Source: Arthrobacter pascens
GTDB taxonomy: Bacteria; Actinomycetota; Actinomycetes; Actinomycetales; Micrococcaceae
DNA length: 64,000 bases
Direction of reading: 5' to 3'
Assembly: GCF_030816475.1 (NCBI RefSeq)
Contig: NZ_JAUSXF010000001.1
Span: forward strand, 2,790,001 to 2,854,000
Shown: positions 36,585 through 45,652 of the stretch, piece after piece
How positions within the stretch are numbered: the stretch's first letter is position 1
Layout of the letters: every line of letters begins with the position of its first letter
Program-made: the position numbers and the translations under genes
Notes under the pieces: generated by a model
The model's database searches: none
What the model was told of the DNA's origin: nothing
What the model saw: the letters and a program-made list of their open reading frames with translations, nothing else

Positions 36585-38396
36585 TCAGCTGGCGCGGACG
36601 GCATTGACCACATAGTCAACAGCCTTGTCCACTGCCACGTTTTCCGCGTCGCCCGTGCGGCGGTCCTTGATCTCGACCACGCCGTCCACCAGCCCGCGGC
36701 CGACGGCGAGGATGGTGGGGACGCCCACCAGCTCGGCGTCGCCGAACTTCACGCCGGGGGAAACCTTCGGGCGGTCGTCATAGATGACGTCCAGGCCGGC
36801 TGCTTCAAGATCCAGGGCGAGCTGCTCCGCAGTGGCGAAGATCTCCTCGCCGCGGCCGACAGCCACCACGTGAACATCGGCGGGGGCGACGGCGCGAGGC
36901 CATACCAGGCCCTTCTCGTCGTGGTTGGACTCCGCGAGGGCTGCGACTGCCCTGGTGACACCCACGCCGTAGGAACCCATGGTGACCACCACCTGCTTGC
37001 CGTTCTGGTCCAGCACCTTCAGCTCGAGGGCTTCGGCGTACTTGCGGCCCAGCTGGAAAATGTGGCCCATTTCGATGCCGCGGGCGAGAGCCAGCGGTCC
37101 GGACCCGTCCGGGGCGGGGTCGCCTTCGCGGACGTCCGTGCATTCGATGACGCCGTCCCAGCTGAAGTCGCGCCCGGCCACCAGGCCGTACACGTGCTTG
37201 CCGGCCTCATTGGCTCCGGTGATCCAGGCGGTGCCGCTGACAACGCGGGGATCAACGAGGTACAGGAGCCCGGTCGTGCTTTCGGCGCCCAGCAGGGGCT
37301 CGTCCAGGGCCAGGCCGGGGCCAAGGTAGCCCTTGACGATGAGGGGCTGCTTCTTGAGGTCGTCGTCATTGGCAGCCTCCAATCCGATCTCCCCCGCGAT
37401 GGGCAGGAAGGAACCGATGTTTGCTTCCACTCGCTTCAGGTCAACGCCGCGGTCACCCGGCAGGCCAATGACCACAAGCTGGCGTTCACCGGTGGGCAGG
37501 GTGACCGCGAGGACAACGTTCTTGAGGGTATCTGCGGCAGTCCAGGCGCCGCCGTCGGCCTCGCTGCGGGGAGCCAGTTCGTTGGATGCCGCCACCAGGG
37601 TATCGATCGTGGGGGTATTAGGTGTGTCCAGCACCTCGGCGGGGGGAGCTGCGGTGAAGTTGATGTCGGCCGGGACCACTGTGGTAACGGCCTCGACGTT
37701 GGCAGCGTACCCGCCGGCTGAGCGCACGAAGGTGTCCTCGCCGACCTCGGTGGGATGCAGGAACTCTTCGCTCTTGGACCCGCCCATGGCGCCTGCGGTG
37801 GCGGCCACCGGAATCACTTCCAGGCCCAGCCGCTCGAAGATCCGCAGGTAGGCGCCGCGGTGGGCCGCGTAGCTGGCATCCAGGCCGGCGTCATCCACGT
37901 CGAAGGAGTAGGAGTCCTTCATGATGAACTCACGGCCGCGGAGGAGCCCGGCACGGGGCCGTGCCTCATCACGGTACTTGTTCTGGATCTGGTACAGGCT
38001 CAGCGGCAGGTCCTTGTACGAGGAGTACAGGTCCTTGACCAGGAGGGTAAACATTTCCTCGTGCGTGGGGGCCAGCAGGTAATCGGCGCCCTTGCGGTCC
38101 TGGAGGCGGAAGAGGCCCTCGCCATACTCGGTCCAGCGGTTGGTGACCTCATACGGCTCACGCGGCAGCAGGGCCGGGAAGTGGACTTCCTGGGCGCCGA
38201 TGGCGGCCATCTCCTCACGGATGACGGCTTCAACCTTTCGCAGGACGCTGAGGCCCAATGGCAGCCAGGTGTAAATTCCGGGTGCGGCACGGCGGATATA
38301 GCCGGCGCGGACCAGGAGCCGGTGGCTGGCGACCTCGGCGTCGACGGGGTCTTCACGCAGGGTGCGCAGGAAAAGCTGGGACAGTCTGAGGACCAC
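36585..38396 (-). CDS. proS: Prolyl-tRNA synthetase
   Basis: GTG at 38396 gives 603 residues beginning [17 protein letters not shown]; the open frame to 38657 has no family similarity upstream. Class II motifs: motif 1 region ([14 protein letters not shown]), motif 2 ([26 protein letters not shown] in two parts), a YbaK-like editing insertion in the middle, motif 3 ([17 protein letters not shown]) and the anticodon-binding domain ([19 protein letters not shown]). A bacterial-type enzyme. Read in gene order it lies downstream of the dxr-rip-ispG block, a common actinobacterial order, though an ABC operon separates them here. Confidence 0.95.
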   Translation of the reverse strand: MVLRLSQLFLRTLREDPVDAEVASHRLLVRAGYIRRAAPGIYTWLPLGLSVLRKVEAVIREEMAAIGAQEVHFPALLPREPYEVTNRWTEYGEGLFRLQDRKGADYLLAPTHEEMFTLLVKDLYSSYKDLPLSLYQIQNKYRDEARPRAGLLRGREFIMKDSYSFDVDDAGLDASYAAHRGAYLRIFERLGLEVIPVAATAGAMGGSKSEEFLHPTEVGEDTFVRSAGGYAANVEAVTTVVPADINFTAAPPAEVLDTPNTPTIDTLVAASNELAPRSEADGGAWTAADTLKNVVLAVTLPTGERQLVVIGLPGDRGVDLKRVEANIGSFLPIAGEIGLEAANDDDLKKQPLIVKGYLGPGLALDEPLLGAESTTGLLYLVDPRVVSGTAWITGANEAGKHVYGLVAGRDFSWDGVIECTDVREGDPAPDGSGPLALARGIEMGHIFQLGRKYAEALELKVLDQNGKQVVVTMGSYGVGVTRAVAALAESNHDEKGLVWPRAVAPADVHVVAVGRGEEIFATAEQLALDLEAAGLDVIYDDRPKVSPGVKFGDAELVGVPTILAVGRGLVDGVVEIKDRRTGDAENVAVDKAVDYVVNAVRAS

Positions 38397-38533
38397 GGGC
38401 GGGTATCCGTTTCTGGGGGAAGTGCTGCTGGGAAAGCAGGGCCGGGCAAATCGTCTGCGTACTAATCTACCGGCAAAGCCCGCCTTGCCCTGCGGAGCTT
38501 GTCCGCAGCCGGGGTCCTGGACGGGACAGCGAA

Positions 38534-38602
38534 GAGCCACGTCCGGTGCTGCAAAGCCCCTGGCCCCCCATTCGGGCTGGTCATTGCAACCGGACGTGGC
38601 TC
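38534..38602. repeat. Stacked inverted repeat between proS and the ABC operon
   Basis: GAGCCACGTCCGGT at 38534-38547 pairs perfectly with 38589-38602 (14 bp). Inside, TGCAA (38550-38554) pairs with TTGCA (38584-38588) and AGCCC (38555-38559) with GGGCT (38574-38578). It could be a terminator-like barrier, a leader structure for proS, or a REP-like repeat. Confidence 0.7.
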
Positions 38603-38725
38603 CTCTTGCGTTAACGCCGTTGATACTGGTGAGGACTGGTGAGACCGTCCACCCCACTCCAGCGCAGCTAGATCGAACCTATGTGATCGCCGTCCCCGTG
38701 ACAAGGGTTTTTTCAATTCGACAGG

Positions 38726-38790
38726 TTATTGACGGACTTATTGACGGACGGACAGGTGAGGCCTACTTTCAATTCATCAGCTGGTGAATT
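38726..38790 (+). promoter_or_regulatory. Promoter and candidate TetR operator of the ABC operon
   Basis: A perfect 12-bp tandem repeat TTATTGACGGAC (38726-38737, 38738-38749) contains two TTGACG boxes. The second (38741-38746) is 17 bases before TACTTT (38764-38769), a good minus 35/minus 10 pair. A 20-bp near-perfect palindrome (38771-38790, one mismatched pair) centred on CAGCTG lies where transcription would start, the expected place for repression by the TetR protein encoded as third gene. Confidence 0.65.
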
Positions 38791-38819
38791 AAGCCGGAAC
38801 CGCGACGATGGAGGCATTG

Positions 38820-39689
38820 ATGTCCCATTCAGCAACAGCAGCAACAAGTGTCACCCTGGCTGGCGACGCAGCGGTGGTGACGAGCGGCCTGCAGGTGACG
38901 AGGGGCAGGACTCCTGTCCTCCGGGGGCTGGATTTTTCGATTCCCGCGGGCCGGATTACAGGCCTGCTGGGGCCGTCCGCCAGCGGCAAGACCACCCTGA
39001 TGCGGGCCATCGTGGGAGTCCAGCGGTTCTCTTCCGGAACTGTGCAGGTCCTCGGCCTTCCCGCAGGCCATCCCGCGCTCCGGCACCGTGTGGGCTATGT
39101 GACACAGTCTCCCAGCGTCTACCCCGATCTGACGGTGGAAGCCAATGTCAGGTATTTCGGCGCCATGCACCGGAAGGGCCGGGCCGACGCGGCCGAGGCG
39201 ATCGCCGCCGTCGGACTTGAACCCCAGGCCAGGCAGAAAACCGGCGACCTGTCGGGCGGGCAGCTAAGCCGGGTGTCACTCGCCTGCGCTTTGGTGGCGC
39301 ATCCCAAACTCCTGGTGCTGGACGAGCCCACCGTCGGCCTTGACCCTGTGCTCCGGGCCGACCTGTGGGACCGTTTCCGGTCGATGGCCCAGGCCGGCAC
39401 CACCCTGCTGGTTTCCAGTCATGTCATGGAAGAGGCAAGCCACTGCGAATCCCTCCTGCTGCTAAGGGAGGGCAGGCTGCTGGCCCAGATGACGCCGCAG
39501 GAGCTGAGCCGGCGCGGGCATAGCACAGACCTGGAAAAGGCCTTCCTGCACATCATCCGGGACGCGGAGGCAACGCCCGACGGCGGTGCGGAGTCCTCGG
39601 GAACGGCACCTTCCGATACAGGTCCGGTTCCGGAAAGCGGACCGCCCCTGCCGGGCCGTCCGACTCCTGAAAGCACGGTGCGGTCATGA
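38820..39689 (+). CDS. ABC transporter ATP-binding protein
   Basis: ATG at 38820 is preferred because GGAGG lies 5 bases upstream; an in-frame ATG at 38808 is within that site. 289 residues: Walker A GPSASGKTT, Q-loop (YVTQSPSVY), signature LSGGQLSRVSLA, Walker B LLVLDEPTVGLDP and switch SSHVMEEASHCE. A Pro/Ser/Glu-rich tail of about 40 residues follows. The class is ABC-2 type drug or lipid exporters. Its stop overlaps the permease start (ATGA). Confidence 0.92.
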   Translation: MSHSATAATSVTLAGDAAVVTSGLQVTRGRTPVLRGLDFSIPAGRITGLLGPSASGKTTLMRAIVGVQRFSSGTVQVLGLPAGHPALRHRVGYVTQSPSVYPDLTVEANVRYFGAMHRKGRADAAEAIAAVGLEPQARQKTGDLSGGQLSRVSLACALVAHPKLLVLDEPTVGLDPVLRADLWDRFRSMAQAGTTLLVSSHVMEEASHCESLLLLREGRLLAQMTPQELSRRGHSTDLEKAFLHIIRDAEATPDGGAESSGTAPSDTGPVPESGPPLPGRPTPESTVRS

Positions 39690-40441
39690 ACCTGCTGATG
39701 ATGCTGGCCACCACCAGGCGGGTTTTGGACCAGCTGCGCCATGACCACCGAAGTGTGGCGCTGATCCTTGTGGTGCCGGCCCTGCTGCTGGCGGCAGTCT
39801 ACTTTCTCTTCGAGAACGAGACGCTGCCGCCGGGGATTCCCCGGACATTCGACCGCGTAGGCCTGATGATGCTGGCCATCTTCCCGTTTGTGGTCATGTT
39901 CCTGGTCACGTCCATCACCATGCTTCGGGAACGGACCTCCGGGACCCTGGAGCGGCTGTTGACCACGCCCATCCACAAGGCAGACCTGCTCTTCGGCTAC
40001 GGCCTGGCGTTTTCCATCATGGCCGCCCTGCAGTCACTGGTTGCCACGGCCGTTGCCTACTGGATTTTCGGCCTGGACATCAAAGGCAGCCCCGGCCTGG
40101 TGGTCTTGATCGCGGTAATAAACGCGGTCCTTGGCGTCGCGTTGGGGCTGCTCTGTTCAGCCTTTGCCCGGACGGAGTTCCAGGCCGTGCAGTTCATGCC
40201 GGTGGTAGTGGTGCCGCAGATACTGCTCTGCGGACTGTTTGTTGCCCGCGACCGGATGAACGAGGTCCTCGAGGCGGTATCGAACGTCCTGCCGCTCACG
40301 TTCTCGGTGGATGCCCTGGAGGAGGTTGCGGCCAACGCAGAGGCGACAGAGCAGCTCTGGCAGGATGCCGGAGTGATGCTGGCGATAGTCCTGGGCGTCC
40401 TGGTGCTCGCATCACTCACGTTGCGCCGGCGGACGGCATGA
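39686..40441 (+). CDS. ABC-2 type transporter permease
   Basis: 251 residues with six hydrophobic helices (first about 27-44). The ABC-2 signature is visible in RTSGTLERLLTTPIHKADLLFGYGL and the later PQILLCGLFVARDRMNEVLEAVSNVLPLTFSVDAL in sections. Forms the exporter with the preceding ATPase. The start overlaps the ATPase stop and the stop overlaps the TetR start, both as ATGA, so the three are translationally coupled. Confidence 0.92.
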   Translation: MNLLMMLATTRRVLDQLRHDHRSVALILVVPALLLAAVYFLFENETLPPGIPRTFDRVGLMMLAIFPFVVMFLVTSITMLRERTSGTLERLLTTPIHKADLLFGYGLAFSIMAALQSLVATAVAYWIFGLDIKGSPGLVVLIAVINAVLGVALGLLCSAFARTEFQAVQFMPVVVVPQILLCGLFVARDRMNEVLEAVSNVLPLTFSVDALEEVAANAEATEQLWQDAGVMLAIVLGVLVLASLTLRRRTA

Positions 40442-41082
40442 CGGGGACCCGGCCTGTTGAGCGCGCCGCAGCTGTCCGCAGGGGCCGGAGGGGCGGGAGC
40501 ACCCAATCCCGGGCCCACATCCTGGAAACGGCCCGCAGGCTGTTCGCCGAGCACGGCTTCGACGGCACAAGCCTCCGGCAGGTGGCCCGCGAGGCCGGTG
40601 TTGACCCGGCCATGATCCACCATTTCTTCAAGGGCAAGGACGAACTCTTTGCCCGAAGCGTGGCCCTGCCGGCGGACCCCGCCCAGGTCCTCGCGGGCGT
40701 TGACCGCGTCGATCCCCGGCAGCGCGCCGAGGCGATCGTGTGGGCTGTGCTCCGTCTTTGGGAGAGCCCCGCCCAGCACAGCCTGGAGGCGTTCTTCCGG
40801 GGCGCCATCGGGTCGAAGGCAAAGACTTTGCTGCTACGGGAGATGGTGACCCGGACCGTCCTCACCCGGATCATGGCCGGTGTGCCGGGTCCGCCCGGGG
40901 AGGTCGCCACTCGGGCTAACCTCGTGGCGACCCAGGTGGTCGGGCTCATGCTGGTCCGTTACGTGGTCAGGCTGGAACCCCTGGCCTCGGCCCGGCCAGA
41001 AGATGTGGTCACGCTGATCGCACCGAACATCCAGCACTATCTGACCGGTGACCTGAAGATGACGGGGCCATCAGCTACTTGA
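40438..41082 (+). CDS. TetR-family repressor of the ABC operon
   Basis: 214 residues. The N-terminal helix-turn-helix is clear: ILETARRLFAEHGFDGTSLRQVAREAGVDPAMIHHFFKGKDELF in parts. The C-terminal domain has TetR_C-like helices that would bind the effector. As third gene of the exporter operon it probably autoregulates via the palindrome at 38771-38790; that is inference. Its end overlaps the convergent lipoprotein gene by 8 bases. Confidence 0.9.
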   Translation: MTGTRPVERAAAVRRGRRGGSTQSRAHILETARRLFAEHGFDGTSLRQVAREAGVDPAMIHHFFKGKDELFARSVALPADPAQVLAGVDRVDPRQRAEAIVWAVLRLWESPAQHSLEAFFRGAIGSKAKTLLLREMVTRTVLTRIMAGVPGPPGEVATRANLVATQVVGLMLVRYVVRLEPLASARPEDVVTLIAPNIQHYLTGDLKMTGPSAT

Positions 41083-41833
41083 TTTGGGCAGCCGCCTGGT
41101 CCAACATTGCTCCGGTCCTGGAATATGCGGCTTCCTCGGTGGCCCCACCCATGGAAATGACGGTAACCAGGACGCTGTGGACTACTGCCTGTGCCGTGAT
41201 TATTGACTGCTTCCGGCCATCGGGCAAGGTAGTGTCCGTGCGGTAAGCCACGGATCCGGGAACCGTGCCGATCCCGTCAACCTTGGCGAGGGCGACGTCG
41301 AGTTTAGTTCCGGCCGTACCGATGGACATTTTTGCGCATTTTGAGAGTTGGTCCGCTTGGGCCATCCCCTTCTCCAGGAACGCCGGATCGAGCCCGGAAG
41401 TCATGGACACGATTGTGGTTGCTCCCTCGGCCGCGTCCAGGCTGGTCCCCATGGCAAGCGTCGCGCCCTCCACGGAAGGTGCCGTTCCGGAAACGGCCAT
41501 TTCCTGGCACTCCGCAGGTTCTACGGACATGGAGGAGATCATGGCTTTGCTCTGGGCCAGGGATCCGGTCAAATCAGTGCTGGACATCACGGAGAGCTTG
41601 ACTCCCTTGGCGTCGTTCAGCTGACCCAGCAGAGCACCGAGTTCATCGCTTGAATAGATCTTTGCAGGCGTCGGAGTCGGCGAAGGCGTTGGGCTGGGGG
41701 AAGGCGTGGAGACTGCAGATGATTCGGTGACTGCGCTTTGTGCCCCGTTGTCCGCAGGTGCGCCCGCGCAGCCCGTCAGTCCGATGACGAGCAAGGCAAC
41801 GAATCCGATGGCACGTGCCACGACTGTATTCAA
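41075..41833 (-). CDS. Secreted lipoprotein of unknown function
   Basis: 252 residues from TTG at 41833, with GGGGGA upstream. A type II signal peptide: MNTVVARAIGFVALLVIGLTGCAG with lipobox LTGC (Cys22). A Ser/Thr/Pro spacer (VSTPSPSPTPSPTPTPAK) precedes a globular domain with strands such as GVKLSVMSSTDL and TTIVSMTSGLDPAFLEKGMAQADQLSKCAKMS in parts. No family recognised. Likely anchored outside the membrane. Confidence 0.85.
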   Translation of the reverse strand: MNTVVARAIGFVALLVIGLTGCAGAPADNGAQSAVTESSAVSTPSPSPTPSPTPTPAKIYSSDELGALLGQLNDAKGVKLSVMSSTDLTGSLAQSKAMISSMSVEPAECQEMAVSGTAPSVEGATLAMGTSLDAAEGATTIVSMTSGLDPAFLEKGMAQADQLSKCAKMSIGTAGTKLDVALAKVDGIGTVPGSVAYRTDTTLPDGRKQSIITAQAVVHSVLVTVISMGGATEEAAYSRTGAMLDQAAAQIK

Positions 41834-41871
41834 GTGTGTTCCCCCAAGTTGACCGGGGCAGCCGTCTGTCC

Positions 41872-42771
41872 CTAGAAAAGAACTGTAGCGAAGGTTCCAA
41901 CCTCGCGGAAACCGACCCGCTGGTAGGAAGCCCTGGCCCGCGCATTGAAGCCATTGACATACAGGCTAGTGACCGGCGCGATCTTCCTGGCCTGTTCCAC
42001 CACCGCAGCCATGTAGCCCGCACTCAGGCCCTGGCCGCGGAACAGGGGGTTCATCCATACTCCCTGGATCTGCGTGACGTCGGCCGTCACTGCGCCCAGT
42101 TCGGCCTTGAACACCACTTCGCCGTCTGCGTTGAGGTGCACCAGCGAATGTCCTTGCCTGATCAGCCCCTCCACCCTGCGGCTGTAGAACTCCCTGCCGC
42201 CGAGGAAGGGCGAATAGCCCACTTCCTCTTCGAACATGGCGGCGCAGGCGGGGAGGATACGGTCAAAGTCAGCCATCCGGCCCAGCGTCAGATTCCTGTT
42301 CGGTTCCACTGACGGCGGCCCGGCAAGCGTCATGAGCGGCTGTTCGTGGCGTACTTCGTGGGCGGCGTGGCCGAGTTCTTCCAGTTCCGCATGCAGTGCA
42401 AGGACAGGCTCCGCGGGACCAAAGGCCGAGGCGTAACGGCGTCCGGCACTGTGTGCAGCTGCGGCAACGGGTCCGGCAAGGGAAGGGTCGAGCTGGACCG
42501 GGACAAGATTGGCACCTGTCCAGCACGCACCCACCAGGATGCCGTCGTCGAACACCCCCAGGACACTGGCGCCCCCGGTGGTGGGCGCGGCGGTGCCGGC
42601 CGTGCGCAGGTGCGCCAGGATAAAGACGTTAGCTACAGGATCCTGCAGGGCAAGGCCCCGAAGGGCAGCCGTGTCCGCCCCGCCCAGGGTGCGGACCAGA
42701 ACGCCTGCGGGTGCGGCGCCGTCCTTATGAGACGCTAACCACGGGGCTACCCTTGACAGCATCTTCGCCAT
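41872..42771 (-). CDS. DUF4081/GNAT family acetyltransferase
   Basis: ATG at 42771 (GGGAGG a few bases upstream) gives 299 residues; a start at 42762 is also possible. The N-terminal half matches the DUF4081 type ([35 protein letters not shown]); the C-terminal half is a GNAT domain with acetyl-CoA loop ([18 protein letters not shown]) and [20 protein letters not shown]. Substrate unknown. The start lies inside ispG (47-base overlap), the usual actinobacterial ispG-GNAT coupling. Confidence 0.88.
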   Translation of the reverse strand: MAKMLSRVAPWLASHKDGAAPAGVLVRTLGGADTAALRGLALQDPVANVFILAHLRTAGTAAPTTGGASVLGVFDDGILVGACWTGANLVPVQLDPSLAGPVAAAAHSAGRRYASAFGPAEPVLALHAELEELGHAAHEVRHEQPLMTLAGPPSVEPNRNLTLGRMADFDRILPACAAMFEEEVGYSPFLGGREFYSRRVEGLIRQGHSLVHLNADGEVVFKAELGAVTADVTQIQGVWMNPLFRGQGLSAGYMAAVVEQARKIAPVTSLYVNGFNARARASYQRVGFREVGTFATVLF

Positions 42772-43891
42772 CGGCCTCCCCCATCTCTTCGGCAATACGC
42801 ATGGCTTCTTCGATCAGTGTCTCAACAATCTGGCTCTCAGGCACAGTCTTAATGACTTCACCCTTCACGAAGATCTGCCCCTTGCCGTTGCCGGATGCGA
42901 CTCCAAGATCGGCTTCGCGGGCTTCGCCCGGTCCGTTAACCACGCAGCCCATGACAGCCACCCGGAGCGGGATCTCCATGCCCTCGAGGCCCGCGGTGAC
43001 CTGTTCGGCCAGGCTGTAGACGTCCACCTGGGCCCGTCCACAGGAGGGGCAGGAGACGATTTCGAGCTTGCGCGGCCGCAGGTTGAGCGATTGCAGGATC
43101 TGGTTGCCCACCTTGATTTCCTCCACTGGCGGGGCGGAAAGGGAAACCCGGATGGTGTCGCCGATGCCCTTGGACAGGAGCGCACCGAAGGCCACGGCCG
43201 ATTTGATGGTTCCCTGGAAAGCCGGGCCGGCCTCGGTCACGCCGAGGTGCAGCGGCCAGTCACCCTTTTCTGCCAGCATTTCATAGGCGGCAACCATGAT
43301 GACGGGGTCGTTGTGTTTGACGGAGATCTTGAAGTCGTGGAAGCCGTGCTCCTCGAACAGGGAAGCCTCCCACACGGCAGACTCCACGAGTGCCTCGGGC
43401 GTGGCCTTGCCATACTTCTTCAGGATGCCCGGCTCAAGCGAACCGGCGTTCACGCCGATGCGGATGGACGTCCCGTGGTCCTTGGCCGCCTTGGCGATCT
43501 CCTTGACCTGGTCATCGAACTTGCGGATGTTGCCGGGGTTGACGCGCACGGCGGCGCAGCCGGCTTCGATGGCCGCAAACACATACTTGGGCTGGAAGTG
43601 GATGTCCGCGATGACAGGGATCTGCGACTTGCGGGCAATGATGGGCAGCGCGTCGGCGTCATCGGCTGACGGGCAGGCGACGCGCACGATGTCACAGCCT
43701 GAGGCGGTAAGTTCGGCGATCTGCTGCAGGGTGGCGTTGATGTCCGTCGTGGGCGTGGTGGTCATGGACTGCACGCTGATGGGAGAGTCCGAGCCCACTC
43801 CCACCGATCCGACCTTTATCTGGCGCGTCTTGCGGCGGGGGGCAAGGACGGGCGGGGGTGCTGACGGCATTCCCAGGCTGACCGAGGTCAC
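42725..43891 (-). CDS. ispG: 4-hydroxy-3-methylbut-2-en-1-yl diphosphate synthase IspG
   Basis: 388 residues. TIM-barrel domain with [19 protein letters not shown] and GVNAGSLEP, then the iron-sulfur domain with CPSC (in [13 protein letters not shown]) and the third cysteine in [13 protein letters not shown]. The penultimate steps of the methylerythritol phosphate (MEP) isoprenoid pathway depend on it; dxr of the same pathway is 3 kb upstream. YciI, a membrane protein and SatD-like genes separate it from rip and dxr, an insertion relative to the usual compact order. Confidence 0.97.
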   Translation of the reverse strand: MTSVSLGMPSAPPPVLAPRRKTRQIKVGSVGVGSDSPISVQSMTTTPTTDINATLQQIAELTASGCDIVRVACPSADDADALPIIARKSQIPVIADIHFQPKYVFAAIEAGCAAVRVNPGNIRKFDDQVKEIAKAAKDHGTSIRIGVNAGSLEPGILKKYGKATPEALVESAVWEASLFEEHGFHDFKISVKHNDPVIMVAAYEMLAEKGDWPLHLGVTEAGPAFQGTIKSAVAFGALLSKGIGDTIRVSLSAPPVEEIKVGNQILQSLNLRPRKLEIVSCPSCGRAQVDVYSLAEQVTAGLEGMEIPLRVAVMGCVVNGPGEAREADLGVASGNGKGQIFVKGEVIKTVPESQIVETLIEEAMRIAEEMGEADGEDAVKGSPVVSVS

Positions 43892-43937
43892 GTGGACTCC
43901 TAGAGTTGGAAGGTGGATCTGTTGAGGAGATCCGGGA

Positions 43938-44231
43938 TCAGGACGCGTGCGGTGCGAGAATGCCGATCACGGGCGTCCATTCGGTGGTCCGGATACCTGC
44001 AATGGTGCCTGCCAGGGCGAAGGGATCCTGCTTGAGCAGTTCGTTCAGCTCGGGCTCACCGTTGGCCTTGAAGATCAGCAGGGCGCCTGCCCCGTCCCCG
44101 TACGGACCGCTGGTCAGCAGCTGACCGGCATCGGCAAGGCCGGAAAGCCAGGCACGGTGGGCGGGCCGGTTCTCATCGCGGGCAGGTGCGGAATCGGCGG
44201 CATAAACGTACTCAACGGCAAAAACAGTCAT
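43938..44231 (-). CDS. YciI family protein
   Basis: 97 residues: [42 protein letters not shown] is the YciI core, with the conserved His in RPAHRAWL and Asp/Pro in DPFALAG. A ferredoxin-like dimeric fold with small-molecule roles that are poorly known. It sits 46 bases before ispG. Confidence 0.88.
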   Translation of the reverse strand: MTVFAVEYVYAADSAPARDENRPAHRAWLSGLADAGQLLTSGPYGDGAGALLIFKANGEPELNELLKQDPFALAGTIAGIRTTEWTPVIGILAPHAS

Positions 44232-44313
44232 ACCGCTACCCTATCGCCCCGGCAGCATTCCTTCCCATCCGGGCAGGTACCGGAACCGGGAACAACCCGC
44301 CGCCGACGGGTCC

Positions 44314-44838
44314 TTAGCCAAGGAACAGTGCTTTGACCGTGGCCGCAACACCTGCCGCCCACAGCATGGAAGTGAGCGTCCCGATGATGAACCTTTCAGC
44401 CGCGACAGGGGTTTCCTTCAGCTCCGCGAACCTTCCCAGGCCTTTGATGGCCACAACATAGGCGATGGCCACAGGCTGCCCGGCGAGTATGGCAAGGCAC
44501 ACAGCGAGCCGTTCGAGGATGCCGATGATGGCCCCGCCGCGAAGAATCCGCTGGCTTGGAGCCGCAGGCTGGCTTGCACCGGGCGGCGGCTGCTGGCCGG
44601 GCTCGGCCGTCAACTCACCATCGACCGCCTGCCCTGCGCCCGCACCGGCGCCCGCGGGAAACGAATCCGCCGTCACATCGGCCGACGGATCTTCGGCTTT
44701 CCGTGCAGCCTCGTCGCCTGCGGTGGCGGCATCGGCTTTATCGTCGATGGTCCTGGCCAGCTTGAACACGAGGGCGGTCACGGGCCAGCCCAGGAGTCCG
44801 GCCACCAGCAGGGCCGCGGTTATCCAGAGTGCGTTCAC
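44314..44838 (-). CDS. SatD-partner integral membrane protein (DUF3307-like C terminus)
   Basis: 174 residues from GTG at 44838, overlapping the SatD-like stop (GTGA). One N-terminal helix (about 4-26); a charged and Pro/Gly/Ala-rich linker (30-100); then a membrane domain with GGAIIGILERL (101-111), KGLGRFAEL (132-140) and ERFIIGTLTS (148-157). This pattern (IGxLER, K-x-RF-x-EL, xFIIGTLxS) resembles the C-terminal part of membrane proteins that accompany SatD proteins elsewhere. That assignment is from memory of the motif order. Function unknown; the linker and reduced N-terminal domain are unusual. Confidence 0.65.
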   Translation of the reverse strand: MNALWITAALLVAGLLGWPVTALVFKLARTIDDKADAATAGDEAARKAEDPSADVTADSFPAGAGAGAGQAVDGELTAEPGQQPPPGASQPAAPSQRILRGGAIIGILERLAVCLAILAGQPVAIAYVVAIKGLGRFAELKETPVAAERFIIGTLTSMLWAAGVAATVKALFLG

Positions 44839-45539
44839 CGGTCTCCTTCGTTAGGTGTTCCAGCTGCTTGGATGCTTCCGGATGCCAGGATCCGCGAGTG
44901 CGCGTAATCCAGGAGCATCGCCGCTGCCGGCCTGGCAGCCCATTCTTCCTGCCATCCGGACCTCAGTACGGCACGGCTCACCGATTGTTCCGTTATTCCC
45001 AGTTCCTTGGCCACGCTCTTCTGGCTGCCGTGCTTGCCGCCGCTGCGCTGGATGATGCGGAGCAGGTCAACAACCCTCCATTGGGCCTCTGTCCTTTCCT
45101 GGACAAGCCGTCCGATCAGGCGGAGCACAGCTTCGGCATTGGCGCAGGCCAGGGCTCCTTCTTGGGCGTCGCGGGGTATATCCATTCCACGACCGATATT
45201 GCCGGAGACCACCGACAATGGGACCTGGCCCGCCGCGTTCTTGGCCCGGTCAACGGCTTTCCGGGCCGCAACGAAGCCGCTTCCGGTTCCCTCGCGGGGC
45301 GGGGCAGCGGCGGCAAGCTGAACCCTGCCGATGCCGATGCCCACATACCAATGCCCCCCGCGCAATGCATGCAGGGCGATATCCACCACCGCATCGGCAT
45401 CATCCACCACACCCTGGAGTTCATCGCCGACGGAACGTTCAAAGACGGCGGAAGTAATACCACGCAGTTGTGAGACGAGTTCTGGCACCCGGTCCACGTC
45501 ATTGCTGCTGCCGCGCTGGTCGATAGTCATGACGTACAT
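44835..45539 (-). CDS. SatD-like protein with C-terminal helix-turn-helix
   Basis: 234 residues from ATG at 45539, or MTIDQRGS from 45530, which has the better-spaced ribosome site. The N-terminal domain has the order of SatD and cyclase/GGDEF-like folds: a first strand ending in Asp-Gln-Arg-Gly-Ser (DQRGS, 7-11), then SVGDELQGV (36-44) and WYVGIGIG. The C-terminal part (about 145-200) carries a helix-turn-helix: KSVAKELGITEQSVSRAVLRSG. A DNA-binding sensor is the natural reading; the operator array just upstream (45555-45632) supports autoregulation. The module is inserted between rip and ispG. Confidence 0.75.
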   Translation of the reverse strand: MYVMTIDQRGSSNDVDRVPELVSQLRGITSAVFERSVGDELQGVVDDADAVVDIALHALRGGHWYVGIGIGRVQLAAAAPPREGTGSGFVAARKAVDRAKNAAGQVPLSVVSGNIGRGMDIPRDAQEGALACANAEAVLRLIGRLVQERTEAQWRVVDLLRIIQRSGGKHGSQKSVAKELGITEQSVSRAVLRSGWQEEWAARPAAAMLLDYAHSRILASGSIQAAGTPNEGDR

Positions 45540-45554
45540 ACCTCAACCATAGCC

Positions 45555-45632
45555 GGCTGATTTTTAATAATCAATCAGATTAGGCTGATGTGCTGATATC
45601 AGCCTAAATCGGCTAACTATGGCTTATCAGCC
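45555..45632. promoter_or_regulatory. Symmetric operator array upstream of the SatD-like gene
   Basis: The heptamer GGCTGAT occurs at 45555-45561 and 45583-45589, and its complement ATCAGCC at 45598-45604 and 45626-45632. All four are placed in exact two-fold symmetry around 45593.5 (spacings 28, 15, 28). The inner pair extends to a perfect 10-bp repeat TTAGGCTGAT/ATCAGCCTAA. The stretch is AT-rich amid GC-rich DNA. Its likely ligand is the helix-turn-helix protein encoded 16 bases away; the rip gene ends on the other side. Confidence 0.72.
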
Positions 45633-45652
45633 AGAAAGGGATTCTCCCTTAC

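Larger units (their letters stand above)
38397..38819. other. 423-base intergenic region upstream of proS and the ABC operon
   Basis: No convincing gene. It holds the proS leader on the minus strand, a 69-base hairpin element (38534-38602) and the promoter and operator of the plus-strand ABC operon (38726-38790). A minus-strand open frame across 38462-38716 encodes arginine-rich, non-conserved-looking protein and overlaps the hairpin. Confidence 0.7.

Noticed and set aside
38397..38533. T-box or other riboswitch controlling proS
   Set aside because: No T-box sequence, specifier loop or antiterminator pairing is seen; only the separate stacked hairpin is present.
38462..38716. 84-codon minus-strand open frame upstream of proS
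   Set aside because: Arginine-rich, overlaps the stacked hairpin and promoter region, no clear ribosome site; more likely leader sequence.
44835..45539. SatD-like protein as an active diguanylate cyclase
   Set aside because: The GDELQG motif resembles but does not match GGDEF, and the domain is too short.
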